Virus record (IMG/VR): IMGVR_UViG_3300037070_001539
Coordinates: 1-28,184 of that record
Length of the DNA: 28,184 nucleotides
Reading direction: 5' to 3' (one strand)
Origin: a virus
Positions 7,648 to 14,931 of the stretch are shown in pieces. Position numbers and translations under genes: made by a program. Numbering within the stretch: position 1 is the first letter of the stretch; each line of letters opens with the position of its first letter. Below the pieces are notes generated by a model. It searched no databases and was not told the origin of the DNA. It saw nothing but the letters and a program-made list of their open reading frames with translations.

Positions 7648-9601
7648 TCGAAACCTTCTCGCCCTTACCCTTCACTAGGTGCTGGGTGTTAGGTCCGAGC
7701 CCACCAGTCGGAAGCTTCGCCTTTGGACGGTCCGTCCCGCCTTCTTCAGGGGCTCCGCCAGCAGCCAAACTCGCCGCCAGCAGTTGCTGCTGCTGAATCC
7801 GCAGCTGCTCTGCGTGCTCCATCTCCGCTTCCACCTCAGGCATCATGCCGTCGATGTTGGCGACGCCCATGATGTTGAGCGACCCGCGAATAGCTTCCTG
7901 CTTCACGCGCATGTTGTTCGGAGCGATGTCGCGAACGATCTGAGCCCAAGAAGTGGTGAACTTCACAACGTCCTGTGAGATGATTGGCGGGAAGGTGAAC
8001 CCGACCCGTTCCATCGCAGCTTCCACAAGCTCGTCGTCGTCAAGTGCCGCCGTGAGTGAGTATCGGATCCACTCTTTGTATTCGTCGTCGATCCACTGCT
8101 GCCAATCCTCATAGGTCTTCACCATCGGAAGTTCCATGGACTGAGCAGTTGCGAGGTTCGCGTCGCCACCCTCGCCGAAGTAGTGAACCATCGTTCCCAT
8201 GCCAGCACCGCCGACCATCAGCAGCATCTTGGCATCTTCTTTGGCGTTTGCAGCTCCTGTGTCCGTCTTCATCCACTCGAGGTCAATCGCCTCGTTGTGG
8301 TCGTACACAGCTCCTGGATTCGGACGTGTGAGCTTGCGTGTCTCGCTGCCAGCGTCAGCTCCAGTGCTCATCCCACCGAATGTGCCTTGGAACTGAGCAA
8401 CTGCTGTCGGTCCGGCCTTCACCTTCCGCTTGTAGGAGATGCTCTGGGCCGCCTGATTGATGGCAGCTCGACCCTCCATGAATTCACGGAAGACGCGGAA
8501 CCATTCACGAGACGAATAGAGTTCTGAAATCCCCCGCTTCCCGGACTTCGTCCACAGGGGGTTCACGTAGGAGTGCCGAATCTTCCGATCAGTCACCAGC
8601 TTCGATGCTGGAATCTTGATCAGCTTCTTCAGTTCCTTCCATTTCTCGTCGGTGATGCGATAATCCAGGTAATACTTGACCTTCGGATCACCATCGGGTA
8701 CGTAACGATCATTTGTCCCGTCGTACTTCTGGGACTGGAACAACCGACGATAGAGCACTGGCTCAAGGCGATTGTCCGGGTTGTAGACGATTCCATCAAT
8801 TTCCTCGAGGGGAATCTCGGTGACTTTGATGTACGGCGGTGAGTCTTCTGAGAAGCATGCGTAGAACTTCTCGCCATCCGTGATGACGTCATCCAGAAAT
8901 TCCTGCATTGCCCTGTGGGACGTAATCGCGAGTTGATTGTCCCGATCCTTCCAGAACGCCTCGACAATCTCTCGAACCTGATCGTCCTTGGCTGCGCTGT
9001 TCGGTCCATTGCTGCGAATGCTCGGGACGACGGGCTCAACTTCATTCGTGGGATTGTTCGGCGGGACGTTCCCATTGCCATTCTTGCTGGGATCGTACCC
9101 ATTCCCAGTATCCAGTTCCTGGGCTCGCGCCATTCTCGGCAGCTGCACAAACTTCGTCTGCGTTGGTCGGTACGCAGCGTGAGGCTTGTCGCCTTCAAGC
9201 AGGCTTGCTTTGCCGTTGGCGCTCTGCCCAGGAACCGGAACCTCAGAGGCGGGCTGCTCGTTCTCATCCGGAGGTTCAGAGGCAAGAACCCACTGAACAC
9301 CCTTTCCCAGGGTGAACCGGAGAATAAGTTTGACAGCCTGCTTCGCGAGCGGATTGTCATGGCGCAAACGACGAAGACGCGTGATCGTCTTCTTCCTATC
9401 CGCACCAGGAAGAACCTCTCCGATATTGTTGATATCGTAGAGGTTCAGGTAGTCGATGTCCTCGATCGTCCGCTGAAGCATCTGGTTATCTGAATACAGA
9501 TGTTCAACAGCGTCGCGGACTTCGGTGAGCTGCGTATTCTGTTCCTCGAAGACATCTTCAAGTCCGGCAACCTTCGCGATTGCCTGCTGAACCTGGTTCA
9601 T
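7628..9601 (-). CDS. Portal protein
   Basis: The protein has 657 residues. It follows the terminase region and precedes the MuF-like, protease and capsid genes. Features expected of a portal: a core around the HRAMQEFLDDVITDGEKFYA segment, a long central beta/alpha wing, RAAINQAAQSISYKRKVKA, and a helical C-terminus with a Gln-rich stretch (EHAEQLRIQQQQLLAASLA). Residues ~110-205 hold an unusually long low-complexity insert rich in N, P, G and E. The N-terminal ~45 residues look coiled-coil. ATG at 9601 lies 1 nt after the stop of the beta-helix gene with no strong Shine-Dalgarno sequence, so translation is probably coupled. The portal is the dodecameric vertex through which TerL pumps DNA. 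Confidence 0.88.
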   Translation of the reverse strand: MNQVQQAIAKVAGLEDVFEEQNTQLTEVRDAVEHLYSDNQMLQRTIEDIDYLNLYDINNIGEVLPGADRKKTITRLRRLRHDNPLAKQAVKLILRFTLGKGVQWVLASEPPDENEQPASEVPVPGQSANGKASLLEGDKPHAAYRPTQTKFVQLPRMARAQELDTGNGYDPSKNGNGNVPPNNPTNEVEPVVPSIRSNGPNSAAKDDQVREIVEAFWKDRDNQLAITSHRAMQEFLDDVITDGEKFYACFSEDSPPYIKVTEIPLEEIDGIVYNPDNRLEPVLYRRLFQSQKYDGTNDRYVPDGDPKVKYYLDYRITDEKWKELKKLIKIPASKLVTDRKIRHSYVNPLWTKSGKRGISELYSSREWFRVFREFMEGRAAINQAAQSISYKRKVKAGPTAVAQFQGTFGGMSTGADAGSETRKLTRPNPGAVYDHNEAIDLEWMKTDTGAANAKEDAKMLLMVGGAGMGTMVHYFGEGGDANLATAQSMELPMVKTYEDWQQWIDDEYKEWIRYSLTAALDDDELVEAAMERVGFTFPPIISQDVVKFTTSWAQIVRDIAPNNMRVKQEAIRGSLNIMGVANIDGMMPEVEAEMEHAEQLRIQQQQLLAASLAAGGAPEEGGTDRPKAKLPTGGLGPNTQHLVKGKGEKVSNGPKPE

Positions 9602-9602
9602 G

Positions 9603-10583
9603 TCAGCCCCATGTGCAGTTCTCGAGGATCAGCCCAGCAGGCTTGCCGCTCGGATAGTAGGGCTGACGGCCGGTGTTGGAGACAACGCGGCGAAGAACGA
9701 CGTTCGGTCCGCAGGCGTTGACGTTCAGCGGAGTCGCAGTTCCGGTGATCTGGCTATCCTCGATCAGCACGTCGCGGACGGAGCCCTCGTAGATGAGGAT
9801 CGCGGACATTGGCTGCGCTCCGTCAACCTTCATCCGACGCACGGTCAGGTTGTAGCCGTTCGGCGCGTGGTAGAACTGAAGTGCCGACTTGATCCCAGCT
9901 CCTGGGGTGCAGAGGTAGTCCTCGATCAGGACATCATGCCAGGCATCTGAGCTGAAATACATGGCATGATCGTTGTTCGCGGTCGCAGCAACGATACCCC
10001 TCAGAACCGACAACTTCCGCAGGCTGATGTGATGAGGTGCCGGCTTGCCGTACGCGCCGAACACGACCGAACCGCTCTGGTAAGGCTTCGCGTTGTCGAG
10101 GGAGAAGCCTCTCCAGTCCTGATCGTGGGCTCCATCAACAAAGGTGATGTGACCGGTGTTCGCCCCACCACCATCAAAGATGACTTCACCAGGCGTCTCA
10201 GCTCGAACGACTACAGGATTGGTTCTGCCTGCGAACCTAGAGCCAATCCACAAGCTAGTTGCCTGCTGCGTGTGAACCGGAGCTACCGGGTATCGTCCGT
10301 TCGCGACTACGATGTCCTTCGCGTTGTTATCAGCGAGGGCGTTGAGCAGAGCCTGAATCGAAGTGACCTTGATCCCAGGGGGTGGCGTGATGACTGGGGG
10401 AGGCTCCACAGGGGGTGGCGTGACGATCGGGGGCTTCTCCAACACCAGAAGACGCTTGTTTAGGTCTGTAACCGCGTTCATCAGCGGAACGACGACCTCA
10501 TCGTGGTACGTCGTAAGCTCATGAGAGTGCAGACCAGAGTTCGACTTCGGAACGGAACGCTGTTCAGTTCGCGGAATAGCCAT
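9603..10583 (-). CDS. Right-handed beta-helix protein between terminase and portal
   Basis: The protein has 326 residues. Residues ~20-48 are helical and coiled-coil-like, 51-70 are a proline linker (PPIVTPPPVEPPPVITPPPG), and 73-326 are a parallel beta-helix of the pectate-lyase/right-handed type, with repeated rungs such as DVLIEDYLCT, NLTVRRMKVDG, DVLIEDSQITG, VVLRRVVSNTG and GLILENCTWG. No catalytic pair can be assigned confidently. Such folds usually bind or cut polysaccharide in tailspikes. ATG at 10583 has TTGGAG 6 nt upstream and directly follows the TerL stop (TAGATG). Its location inside the packaging cassette is unusual for a spike or depolymerase. Confidence 0.75.
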   Translation of the reverse strand: MAIPRTEQRSVPKSNSGLHSHELTTYHDEVVVPLMNAVTDLNKRLLVLEKPPIVTPPPVEPPPVITPPPGIKVTSIQALLNALADNNAKDIVVANGRYPVAPVHTQQATSLWIGSRFAGRTNPVVVRAETPGEVIFDGGGANTGHITFVDGAHDQDWRGFSLDNAKPYQSGSVVFGAYGKPAPHHISLRKLSVLRGIVAATANNDHAMYFSSDAWHDVLIEDYLCTPGAGIKSALQFYHAPNGYNLTVRRMKVDGAQPMSAILIYEGSVRDVLIEDSQITGTATPLNVNACGPNVVLRRVVSNTGRQPYYPSGKPAGLILENCTWG

Positions 10584-12008
10584 CTAATACTCCAACCCCA
10601 GCGATACTCGTTCATCCATGTCCGGGATGACCTGATTCCAACTCACCGCTTCGTAGCTCTCATCCTTGCGATCTTCATTGAAGAGAGCGGGGAAGTAGTT
10701 GTAGTACCCGTATCGAACTGCGTCGATAGTGTGGTTGTCGATGTCCACAGGGTTCTCGGACGAGTTGACTTCTACGCGCTGTCGGATCGTGTCCGGGTAA
10801 TGGTAAAGTCCGTGTTCCTTGATTGCCGCTTTACAACGAGGGTCGTATGTGATACGAGGGACGATGAGCTGATCGGTGGATCGAAGTGGATCGCGGAGGA
10901 ACATATGGTGAACTTCAATCCCCCGGCGGACGTTCGTCGGCTTCTCCGATCGCGTCCGATAGCCGCGAAGTCTCCAAGTAGCAATTGCTTCAGAAGCCGC
11001 CTTGTCAACAACAACGTCAATCTCCTCTCGAGGATTGCCGAAGTCATTGAGAATGTACGGACCCCACTTGTTCTCGGCAAGCCTCACTACGTCACTTGTT
11101 GTATGCTGCGTGACGTAGATCTCATCCAGAACGTGAACTTCCTCTTCTGGCGTGATTTGAACCAGGAGAACGCAGTACGGGGCTGCTGATCCGGGGTCCA
11201 CCCACAGGGACGTTCGAAGCAAGGGATTGAAGACGTGGGAGCGAACGTGAACTTCCGAAGTGAATTCGGGGAATACCAGTCCACCGTATGCGATGAACTT
11301 GGCCTCCCATTCTTGTGCGAAGGCCTCCGGCGATGAATTCCGGCGGGCTTCCTCGATTTCTTCAGGAGGAAGGATCGGGTTCGACCGGGACGGAACTGTC
11401 CAGGATTCCCACCAGGCATGATCGGGATTGTCGTTGCTCTGGCCCTTGAGAAAGAACTCATGGAACCAGTTGAAGCCTCGCGGCGTTGACGAGAACAGAG
11501 CTCGTCCCTGGCGATCGGCAAGGGCCGGCCGGATGTACTGATGCCAGGTCCGTTCCTTCAACCGAGCAGCCTCGGCGAGAACGATGAAGTCCAAGCCTTC
11601 CCCGATGAGCTGATCCGGGTTCTCTTCGGACCGGCACTCGATCATGGAGCCGTTTTCGAACTGGATGAACAGCTCTCGTTCTGACTTGCGTCGAACGGGG
11701 ATCAAGCCCTTGTTGACGACGAGGTTCCAGACGACACGGAACTCTTTCTCAGCAAGGTCCATCGTCGGACCTACGATCCAGATATACGAACCGGGAATGA
11801 TGCACTGCGCGAAGGCTTCCCGCCCTCCCAGAACTGACTTCCCGATGCGTCGTCCGCCGTTGAGAACGCGGAATCTAGCCGTCGAGCGGTGAACTTGTGC
11901 CTGGTACGAGAACGTCTGAAGCCCCGTACTCCGGAAAATCGCTCCCATTCTTTCCGGGGTCAGGAGCGAAGAGCGCGGCGAGGATATTGTCATACTTGTT
12001 TCCGACAT
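10584..12008 (-). CDS. terL: Terminase large subunit
   Basis: The protein has 474 residues and is the ATP-driven packaging motor and nuclease. The ATPase domain shows Walker A GGRRIGKS (51-58), Walker B DFIVLAEAA (140-148; the usual Asp before the catalytic Glu is Ala, as in some phage terminases) and a coupling motif SSTP (173-176). The RNase H-like nuclease shows WVDPGS (Asp271), LDEIY (Asp295/Glu296) and DNHTIDAVRYG (Asp429). ATG at 12008 has GGAAGG about 8 nt upstream. The gene overlaps the preceding small-subunit candidate by 134 bp, so a start further in cannot be excluded, though the chosen ATG has the better ribosome binding site. Confidence 0.95.
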   Translation of the reverse strand: MSETSMTISSPRSSLLTPERMGAIFRSTGLQTFSYQAQVHRSTARFRVLNGGRRIGKSVLGGREAFAQCIIPGSYIWIVGPTMDLAEKEFRVVWNLVVNKGLIPVRRKSERELFIQFENGSMIECRSEENPDQLIGEGLDFIVLAEAARLKERTWHQYIRPALADRQGRALFSSTPRGFNWFHEFFLKGQSNDNPDHAWWESWTVPSRSNPILPPEEIEEARRNSSPEAFAQEWEAKFIAYGGLVFPEFTSEVHVRSHVFNPLLRTSLWVDPGSAAPYCVLLVQITPEEEVHVLDEIYVTQHTTSDVVRLAENKWGPYILNDFGNPREEIDVVVDKAASEAIATWRLRGYRTRSEKPTNVRRGIEVHHMFLRDPLRSTDQLIVPRITYDPRCKAAIKEHGLYHYPDTIRQRVEVNSSENPVDIDNHTIDAVRYGYYNYFPALFNEDRKDESYEAVSWNQVIPDMDERVSLGLEY

Positions 12009-12489
12009 TCACGTCGCCTTCCACGTTGATCGCCATCCCCTTCCCTCCAGAGGGACTAAGGCGATCCATGATCCGGAGCATGTCCAGCAGCTCCATGTTC
12101 TTGATCGTTTCGTTACCAGTGCGTCGATCAAGTTCACGGATGATGCGGCCATTGATCTTCGAGGTCGTAATTGCTCGAAGCTCGAGGATGCGAGCTCTGA
12201 AGTCAGCATCCTGCATGTACTTTTTGATCTGACGAGCGGAAACCCCCGCGTACTGAGCGGCGAGCTTCTGCGTTGAGCCCACAGCCAGCGCTTGGGCTGA
12301 CATCTCCATGTGAGCTCGCATCGCCGCATACTTCATGCGGGGCTTCTTGACTACTTCCTCGTGGTAATCTTCGTAGTCCTTACCGGTCGGATTGAGGATC
12401 GCCAGGCCCCGATTCGTCGCTTCCAGCCTCTTGCGATCCCCTGCCCCGGCGTTCGGAGGAAGCTGAACCAGATCTTGTCGTGTCGCCAT
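11875..12489 (-). CDS. Putative terminase small subunit (HTH protein)
   Basis: The protein has 204 residues from ATG 12489. An upstream in-frame ATG at 12546 would add 19 unlikely residues rich in W, F and R. Residues 72-104 (STQKLAAQYAGVSARQIKKY, then MQDADFRARILELRA) form a DNA-binding helix-turn-helix of the kind found in phage small terminases, followed by helices likely to oligomerise. The gene sits directly upstream of terL, where the small subunit recognises the packaging site. It overlaps its neighbours by 110 bp (upstream) and 134 bp (downstream), which is a lot for a phage. The ribosome binding site (GTGGGG) is weak, implying coupling. Confidence 0.65.
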   Translation of the reverse strand: MATRQDLVQLPPNAGAGDRKRLEATNRGLAILNPTGKDYEDYHEEVVKKPRMKYAAMRAHMEMSAQALAVGSTQKLAAQYAGVSARQIKKYMQDADFRARILELRAITTSKINGRIIRELDRRTGNETIKNMELLDMLRIMDRLSPSGGKGMAINVEGDVNVGNKYDNILAALFAPDPGKNGSDFPEYGASDVLVPGTSSPLDG

Positions 12490-13132
12490 CTGGAATGAAC
12501 CCCACTGCCACCCGAATCGCTTTCGCCATACGGATGTAAACATCAAGAACGGAAACCGAGATAGTGGCAGCTATCTCAGTTTCCGTCCGGCCACCTACCC
12601 CAAGAACAAGAACCCGGCCCAACGGCGGTTGGTATCCCATCAGGCGCCACAGGGCGGACGTGATAGGGAACAATCCCGGAGCGGGTCGGGAGAAAGGTTC
12701 CAACCTGAACTGGGGTACTATCTTCGAATGATCGAACGGGTTGCGCGTAGTATATTGCTCACGCGCGAGGGCCGATCGTCGTTTGCGGAAGTCTGAGAGA
12801 GCTTCACCCGGTTCGGGTGGCTTCAATCCCATACTTACATGCATATGACTGATCATTTTCGCTGTGGTTTGTGGGTTCCCATTGTCCGCAAGCGTTTTGA
12901 ACTGATGAATGCGGGTCGGAACTTCACTTTCTGTGCCTTCTCGGAAGAAACAAAGGCCACAGAACCAGGGCTGTTCCTTATAAAGCTTCAGGAGGTAGTG
13001 AGGGCTATGGCCGCAAACTAGGACTTCCCTGAAGGTATCATAAGGAAGAGATTGAAGATAATCTTGGGTGTACTTGGATACTAAACTCTTCCCTGCTTTT
13101 GGGCTAGGGTGGATTGAGTTTGTACCCGACAT
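12380..13132 (-). CDS. DNA-binding protein with zinc-knuckle-like and HTH segments
   Basis: The protein has 250 residues and is the first large gene after the late promoter. A probable zinc site is formed by CGH at 40-42 and CGLC at 58-61. Residues ~181-209 (GRTETEIAATISVSVLDVYI) look like a sigma/LuxR-type helix-turn-helix. The last ~35 residues are low-complexity (S, G, E, R, D) and are read across the start of the next gene. ATG at 13132, with AAAGGG about 12 nt upstream. Position suggests a partner of the terminase (second small subunit or packaging-site binder) or a late regulator; the sequence does not decide. Confidence 0.6.
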   Translation of the reverse strand: MSGTNSIHPSPKAGKSLVSKYTQDYLQSLPYDTFREVLVCGHSPHYLLKLYKEQPWFCGLCFFREGTESEVPTRIHQFKTLADNGNPQTTAKMISHMHVSMGLKPPEPGEALSDFRKRRSALAREQYTTRNPFDHSKIVPQFRLEPFSRPAPGLFPITSALWRLMGYQPPLGRVLVLGVGGRTETEIAATISVSVLDVYIRMAKAIRVAVGFIPDGDTTRSGSASSERRGRGSQEAGSDESGPGDPQSDR

Positions 13133-13278
13133 CTACTTCAACCCTTTGCTGAACCCGGGGAAGTGTTAGGTTCGTGAGCTCTTCCCTGGGAATAGGACCT
13201 GTAGCCTGGAAGTTTGGGTTCCCAACTGTTCCCCTCGTTTGACATGAGGGTAGCTGTGGAACCAGGAGCCCTGCCCGG

Positions 13279-13334
13279 AGAAGCGGAGCTTCTACTACCT
13301 GCGTATCATAATACCATCTCCAGGTTCTTGTCAA
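13279..13334 (-). promoter_or_regulatory. Probable promoter of the virion operon, with initial hairpin
   Basis: On the minus strand TTGACA (13334-13329) and TATGAT (13310-13305) are separated by 18 bp, close to the sigma-70 consensus. The expected start is near 13298. A perfect inverted repeat AGAAGC-3 nt-GCTTCT (13279-13293) begins at about +5, as in several other promoters here. The leader runs ~165 nt to the ATG at 13132. It contains a possible 35-codon reading frame (13245-13138) without a Shine-Dalgarno sequence, which I do not annotate as a gene. Confidence 0.7.
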
Positions 13335-13394
13335 GGCTGCTGATGTTAGGGTTTTCATGTAAAGGAAGAGCTTACATCAAATCTCTTCACCCTA

Positions 13395-13436
13395 CATCAA
13401 CATCTACCCGGTACAGGGTTATGGTTGATGTTGATG
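13395..13436. repeat. 10-bp inverted repeat upstream of late promoter
   Basis: CATCAACATC at 13395-13404 pairs perfectly with GATGTTGATG at 13427-13436 across 22 nt. The right arm continues into GATGTTGATGCTCAGGTTT, a member of the repeat family found again at 14271-14864. The site lies ~60 bp upstream of the late promoter -35 and could be a regulator or terminase binding site. The remainder of the gene-free stretch 13335-13699 shows this repeat, the hairpin at 13552-13577 and nothing else recognisable. Confidence 0.5.
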
Positions 13437-13551
13437 CTCAGGTTTACCCTCTGATCATTCGAAATTTTTATCACCTTCTTCATCTACTTCTTATAGTAAA
13501 AGTTTCCCGGTGGCGTTCACCAAAGTGCCGACCAAGTCAATAGACCTGTCC

Positions 13552-13577
13552 TGGGGGTAGAAGACCGCCTACCCCCA
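13552..13577. repeat. 9-bp perfect GC-rich hairpin
   Basis: TGGGGGTAG (13552-13560) and CTACCCCCA (13569-13577) form a perfect stem with an 8-nt loop. No U-run follows in either direction. It lies between the terminator of the GC-rich gene and the late promoter, so it could back up termination or be a protein-binding palindrome. Confidence 0.5.
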
Positions 13578-13699
13578 TCACGCATCCTCTCAGAGGCATC
13601 ACAAGGCCACAGGGCGCCGAGTCCCTGCCGACAGTCAACACATCTTGAGATTTAGGGGTACAACTTCTGAACTACCAACACCGGCTTCAGTCACGGGCC

Positions 13700-13735
13700 A
13701 AAAAAACGACAGTCTGGCGGGTGTCCGCCAGACTG
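13700..13735 (-). terminator. Strong intrinsic terminator
   Basis: Read on the minus strand, an 11-bp perfect stem (CAGTCTGGCGG / CCGCCAGACTG) with a 4-nt loop (ACAC) is followed after 3 nt by seven T residues. This is a textbook Rho-independent terminator, 15 bp after the stop of the GC-rich gene. It separates that gene from the late operon. Confidence 0.92.
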
Positions 13736-13750
13736 CCGTGCGGTCGCGCG

Positions 13751-14107
13751 TCAGGCCGTGGGCGCCCCCCCGGTCGTTTCGGGCGCCTTGGGCGCCTTGG
13801 GCGCCTTGGGGGCGGTCCCGGTCGCCTTGGGGGCGGTCGCCTTGCGCTGCGGGGTGCGCCCGCTGGACGCCGCTGCGGCGCGCCCGCTGGTGCCCGTGGC
13901 GCCCGGTCGGCGCCGCGCGACCATTCCATTGACGATCGCGTCGCGCTGCTTGGCGGTGTACGCATGGTGCGTATAGGCGTCGTCCTGATACGCGGCCATC
14001 GTGTCGCGCACGTAGGCGCGAACCTGCTTGTCGGACACCTTGCGCCCGACGCGCTTCGAGACGATCGCCGCGACCGTGCGAGCGTTGAACGTGACTGCTG
14101 CGGCCAT
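13751..14107 (-). CDS. GC-rich gene: HTH-like protein with basic Ala/Pro/Lys tail
   Basis: The protein has 118 residues. ATG at 14107 has GGAGGG 5 nt upstream; longer in-frame readings lack a comparable site. Residues ~1-60 (FNARTVAAIVSKRVGRKVSD, then KQVRAYVRDTMAAY) resemble the small DNA-binding fold in the 14932-15444 product: an F-x-A/T-K/R start, a V-R-x-x-L/V-R helix and a Y-T-x-x-Q/K end. Residues ~75-118 are a basic low-complexity tail with PKAPKAPKAPE repeats, like histone H1-type tails. Codon third positions are almost all G or C, clearly unlike neighbouring genes. It has its own terminator, so it behaves as an independent cassette, perhaps acquired. A nucleoid-like or regulatory DNA-binding role is inferred. 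Confidence 0.75.
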   Translation of the reverse strand: MAAAVTFNARTVAAIVSKRVGRKVSDKQVRAYVRDTMAAYQDDAYTHHAYTAKQRDAIVNGMVARRRPGATGTSGRAAAASSGRTPQRKATAPKATGTAPKAPKAPKAPETTGGAPTA

Positions 14108-14186
14108 GTCGGCCCTCCGGTGACTAGCCCCCCTGCTCTCATGGCCGGGGGTGCGCGTCAATTGTACCGGCCATGCAAGCGCGCGG

Positions 14187-14298
14187 GGCGAGTGTCTCGC
14201 CTGACGCAACACCGTTACGAAAGCCAGGGCGAGACGCCGGCCGTAACGCCTGACTTTCGCAGCGTTACGGGATGCTGAGGTTTGGGCGTCCCGTAACG
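14187..14298. repeat. Array of inverted repeats with 50-bp period (CGTTACG/CGTAACG)
   Basis: CGTTACG occurs at 14213-14219 and 14263-14269, and its reverse complement CGTAACG at 14242-14248 and 14292-14298. Each pair spans 36 nt and the pairs repeat exactly 50 bp apart. The second pair extends to CGTTACGGG/CCCGTAACG (9 bp). Near the first, CGAAAGCCAGG and CCTGACTTTCG form a further inverted repeat with one mismatch. A separate perfect GGCGAG-TGT-CTCGCC palindrome lies at 14187-14201. The array sits upstream of the GC-rich gene, so it could hold operators for it or be part of an origin or partition site. Confidence 0.65.
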
Positions 14299-14864
14299 TC
14301 GCGCCGCGACCTCCTCAAAAACTCAGCTGATGCTGAGGTTTCTTAACATCATAAATCCTAGAATTCATAAACGGCGGTTTATATGTGATCGTTGCTGCGG
14401 TTGTTTTCTGGGATGAAACCTCAGCATCTCCTACCTTCGGGCTGTTGATGCTGATGTTGATGCTGGGGTAGGATAGGTCCTAGGTTTGAAGCCCGGGACC
14501 AAACCCAGGACCCTGGTTCAGAGCCCCGGTCCTCGGTTGTTGCTGATGTTGAAGTGCCGCGCTCTTGGAAACCAGAGCATCAGCAGGCCCCGAATGGGGC
14601 AAACATCCTGAAGCTTCGTTGCTGCAGTAGTTGGATGTACCTGTGTGAACCTCAAACCTGGTGTCGGGGGCGGTGATCTTGAGTGCTGCTGAGGCTGAAG
14701 CTTCAGGCTGGCTTCGGGCTAAGAGGCTCCTAGTTAGACAAGGCTGGCTAAGAGGCTGAGGTTTAGCTCCCCTTCTACATGACCCCCCTATGCTCCTGGG
14801 GGAGCCTCTTCCAAACTGCCTACTCGACATACTATGATGTACCCTGGGTAGATGCTGAGGTAGC
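14271..14864. repeat. Dispersed GATGCTGAGGTTT repeat family
   Basis: The 13-mer GATGCTGAGGTTT occurs exactly at 14271-14283 and 14329-14341, and inverted at 14416-14428. Shorter or variant copies lie at 14447-14464 (GATGCTGATGTTGATGCT), about 14541-14550, 14753-14764 and 14851-14860. A further 19-nt variant with one mismatch to GATGTTGATGCTGAGGTTT is at 13427-13445, and a trace is at 21964-21975. No open reading frame with a ribosome binding site covers this stretch. Clustered iteron-like repeats beside AT-rich DNA are typical of replication origins or regulator arrays. The gene-free interval 14299-14873 holds these repeats, the 14367-14382 palindrome and GC-rich self-complementary patches around 14480-14540. 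Confidence 0.65.
14367..14382. repeat. AT-rich palindrome within the repeat region
   Basis: ATAAAC (14367-14372) and GTTTAT (14377-14382) form a perfect inverted repeat around GGCG. The surrounding ~45 bp (14341-14390) is markedly AT-rich in an otherwise GC-rich area, between two copies of GATGCTGAGGTTT. It could be an operator or the DNA-unwinding part of an origin. Confidence 0.45.
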
Positions 14865-14873
14865 TGAACACAC

Positions 14874-14911
14874 AAAAGAAAGAGGATGGTGCTACCCATC
14901 CCCTTCCTCTT
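14874..14911 (-). terminator. Intrinsic terminator after the acidic HTH gene
   Basis: On the minus strand a 16-bp stem (arms 14911-14896 and 14889-14874, three G-U pairs, 6-nt loop) has a 3' arm ending CTCTTTCTTTT. The U-rich 3' arm and its position 20 bp after the stop at 14932 support Rho-independent termination. Confidence 0.7.
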
Positions 14912-14931
14912 GCTAGACTAGAGGTGGAGGA

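Noticed and set aside
13138-13245. 35-codon frame in the virion-operon leader
   Set aside because: Ends 5 nt before the next ATG, which is suggestive of coupling, but has no ribosome binding site and no conserved pattern; kept as a note on the leader.
13104-13358. 84-codon minus-strand frame before the first virion gene
   Set aside because: Its first codons contain the late promoter -35 and -10, there is no Shine-Dalgarno sequence, and it overlaps the next gene start.
13687-14278. Alternative frames on both strands over the GC-rich gene
   Set aside because: High GC opens all frames; only the 13751-14107 frame has a good ribosome binding site, an HTH-like core and a terminator just after it.
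14480-14560. tRNA-like patch with GGTTC and paired GGACC/GGTCC
   Set aside because: No acceptor/anticodon arrangement can be folded; only short self-complementary pieces.
13300-14864. CRISPR-like array
   Set aside because: Repeats are short, irregularly spaced, in both orientations and not separated by uniform spacers.
14480-14899. 139-codon minus-strand frame in the repeat region
   Set aside because: Begins inside the terminator hairpin of the acidic HTH gene, has atypical composition and covers iteron-like repeats.
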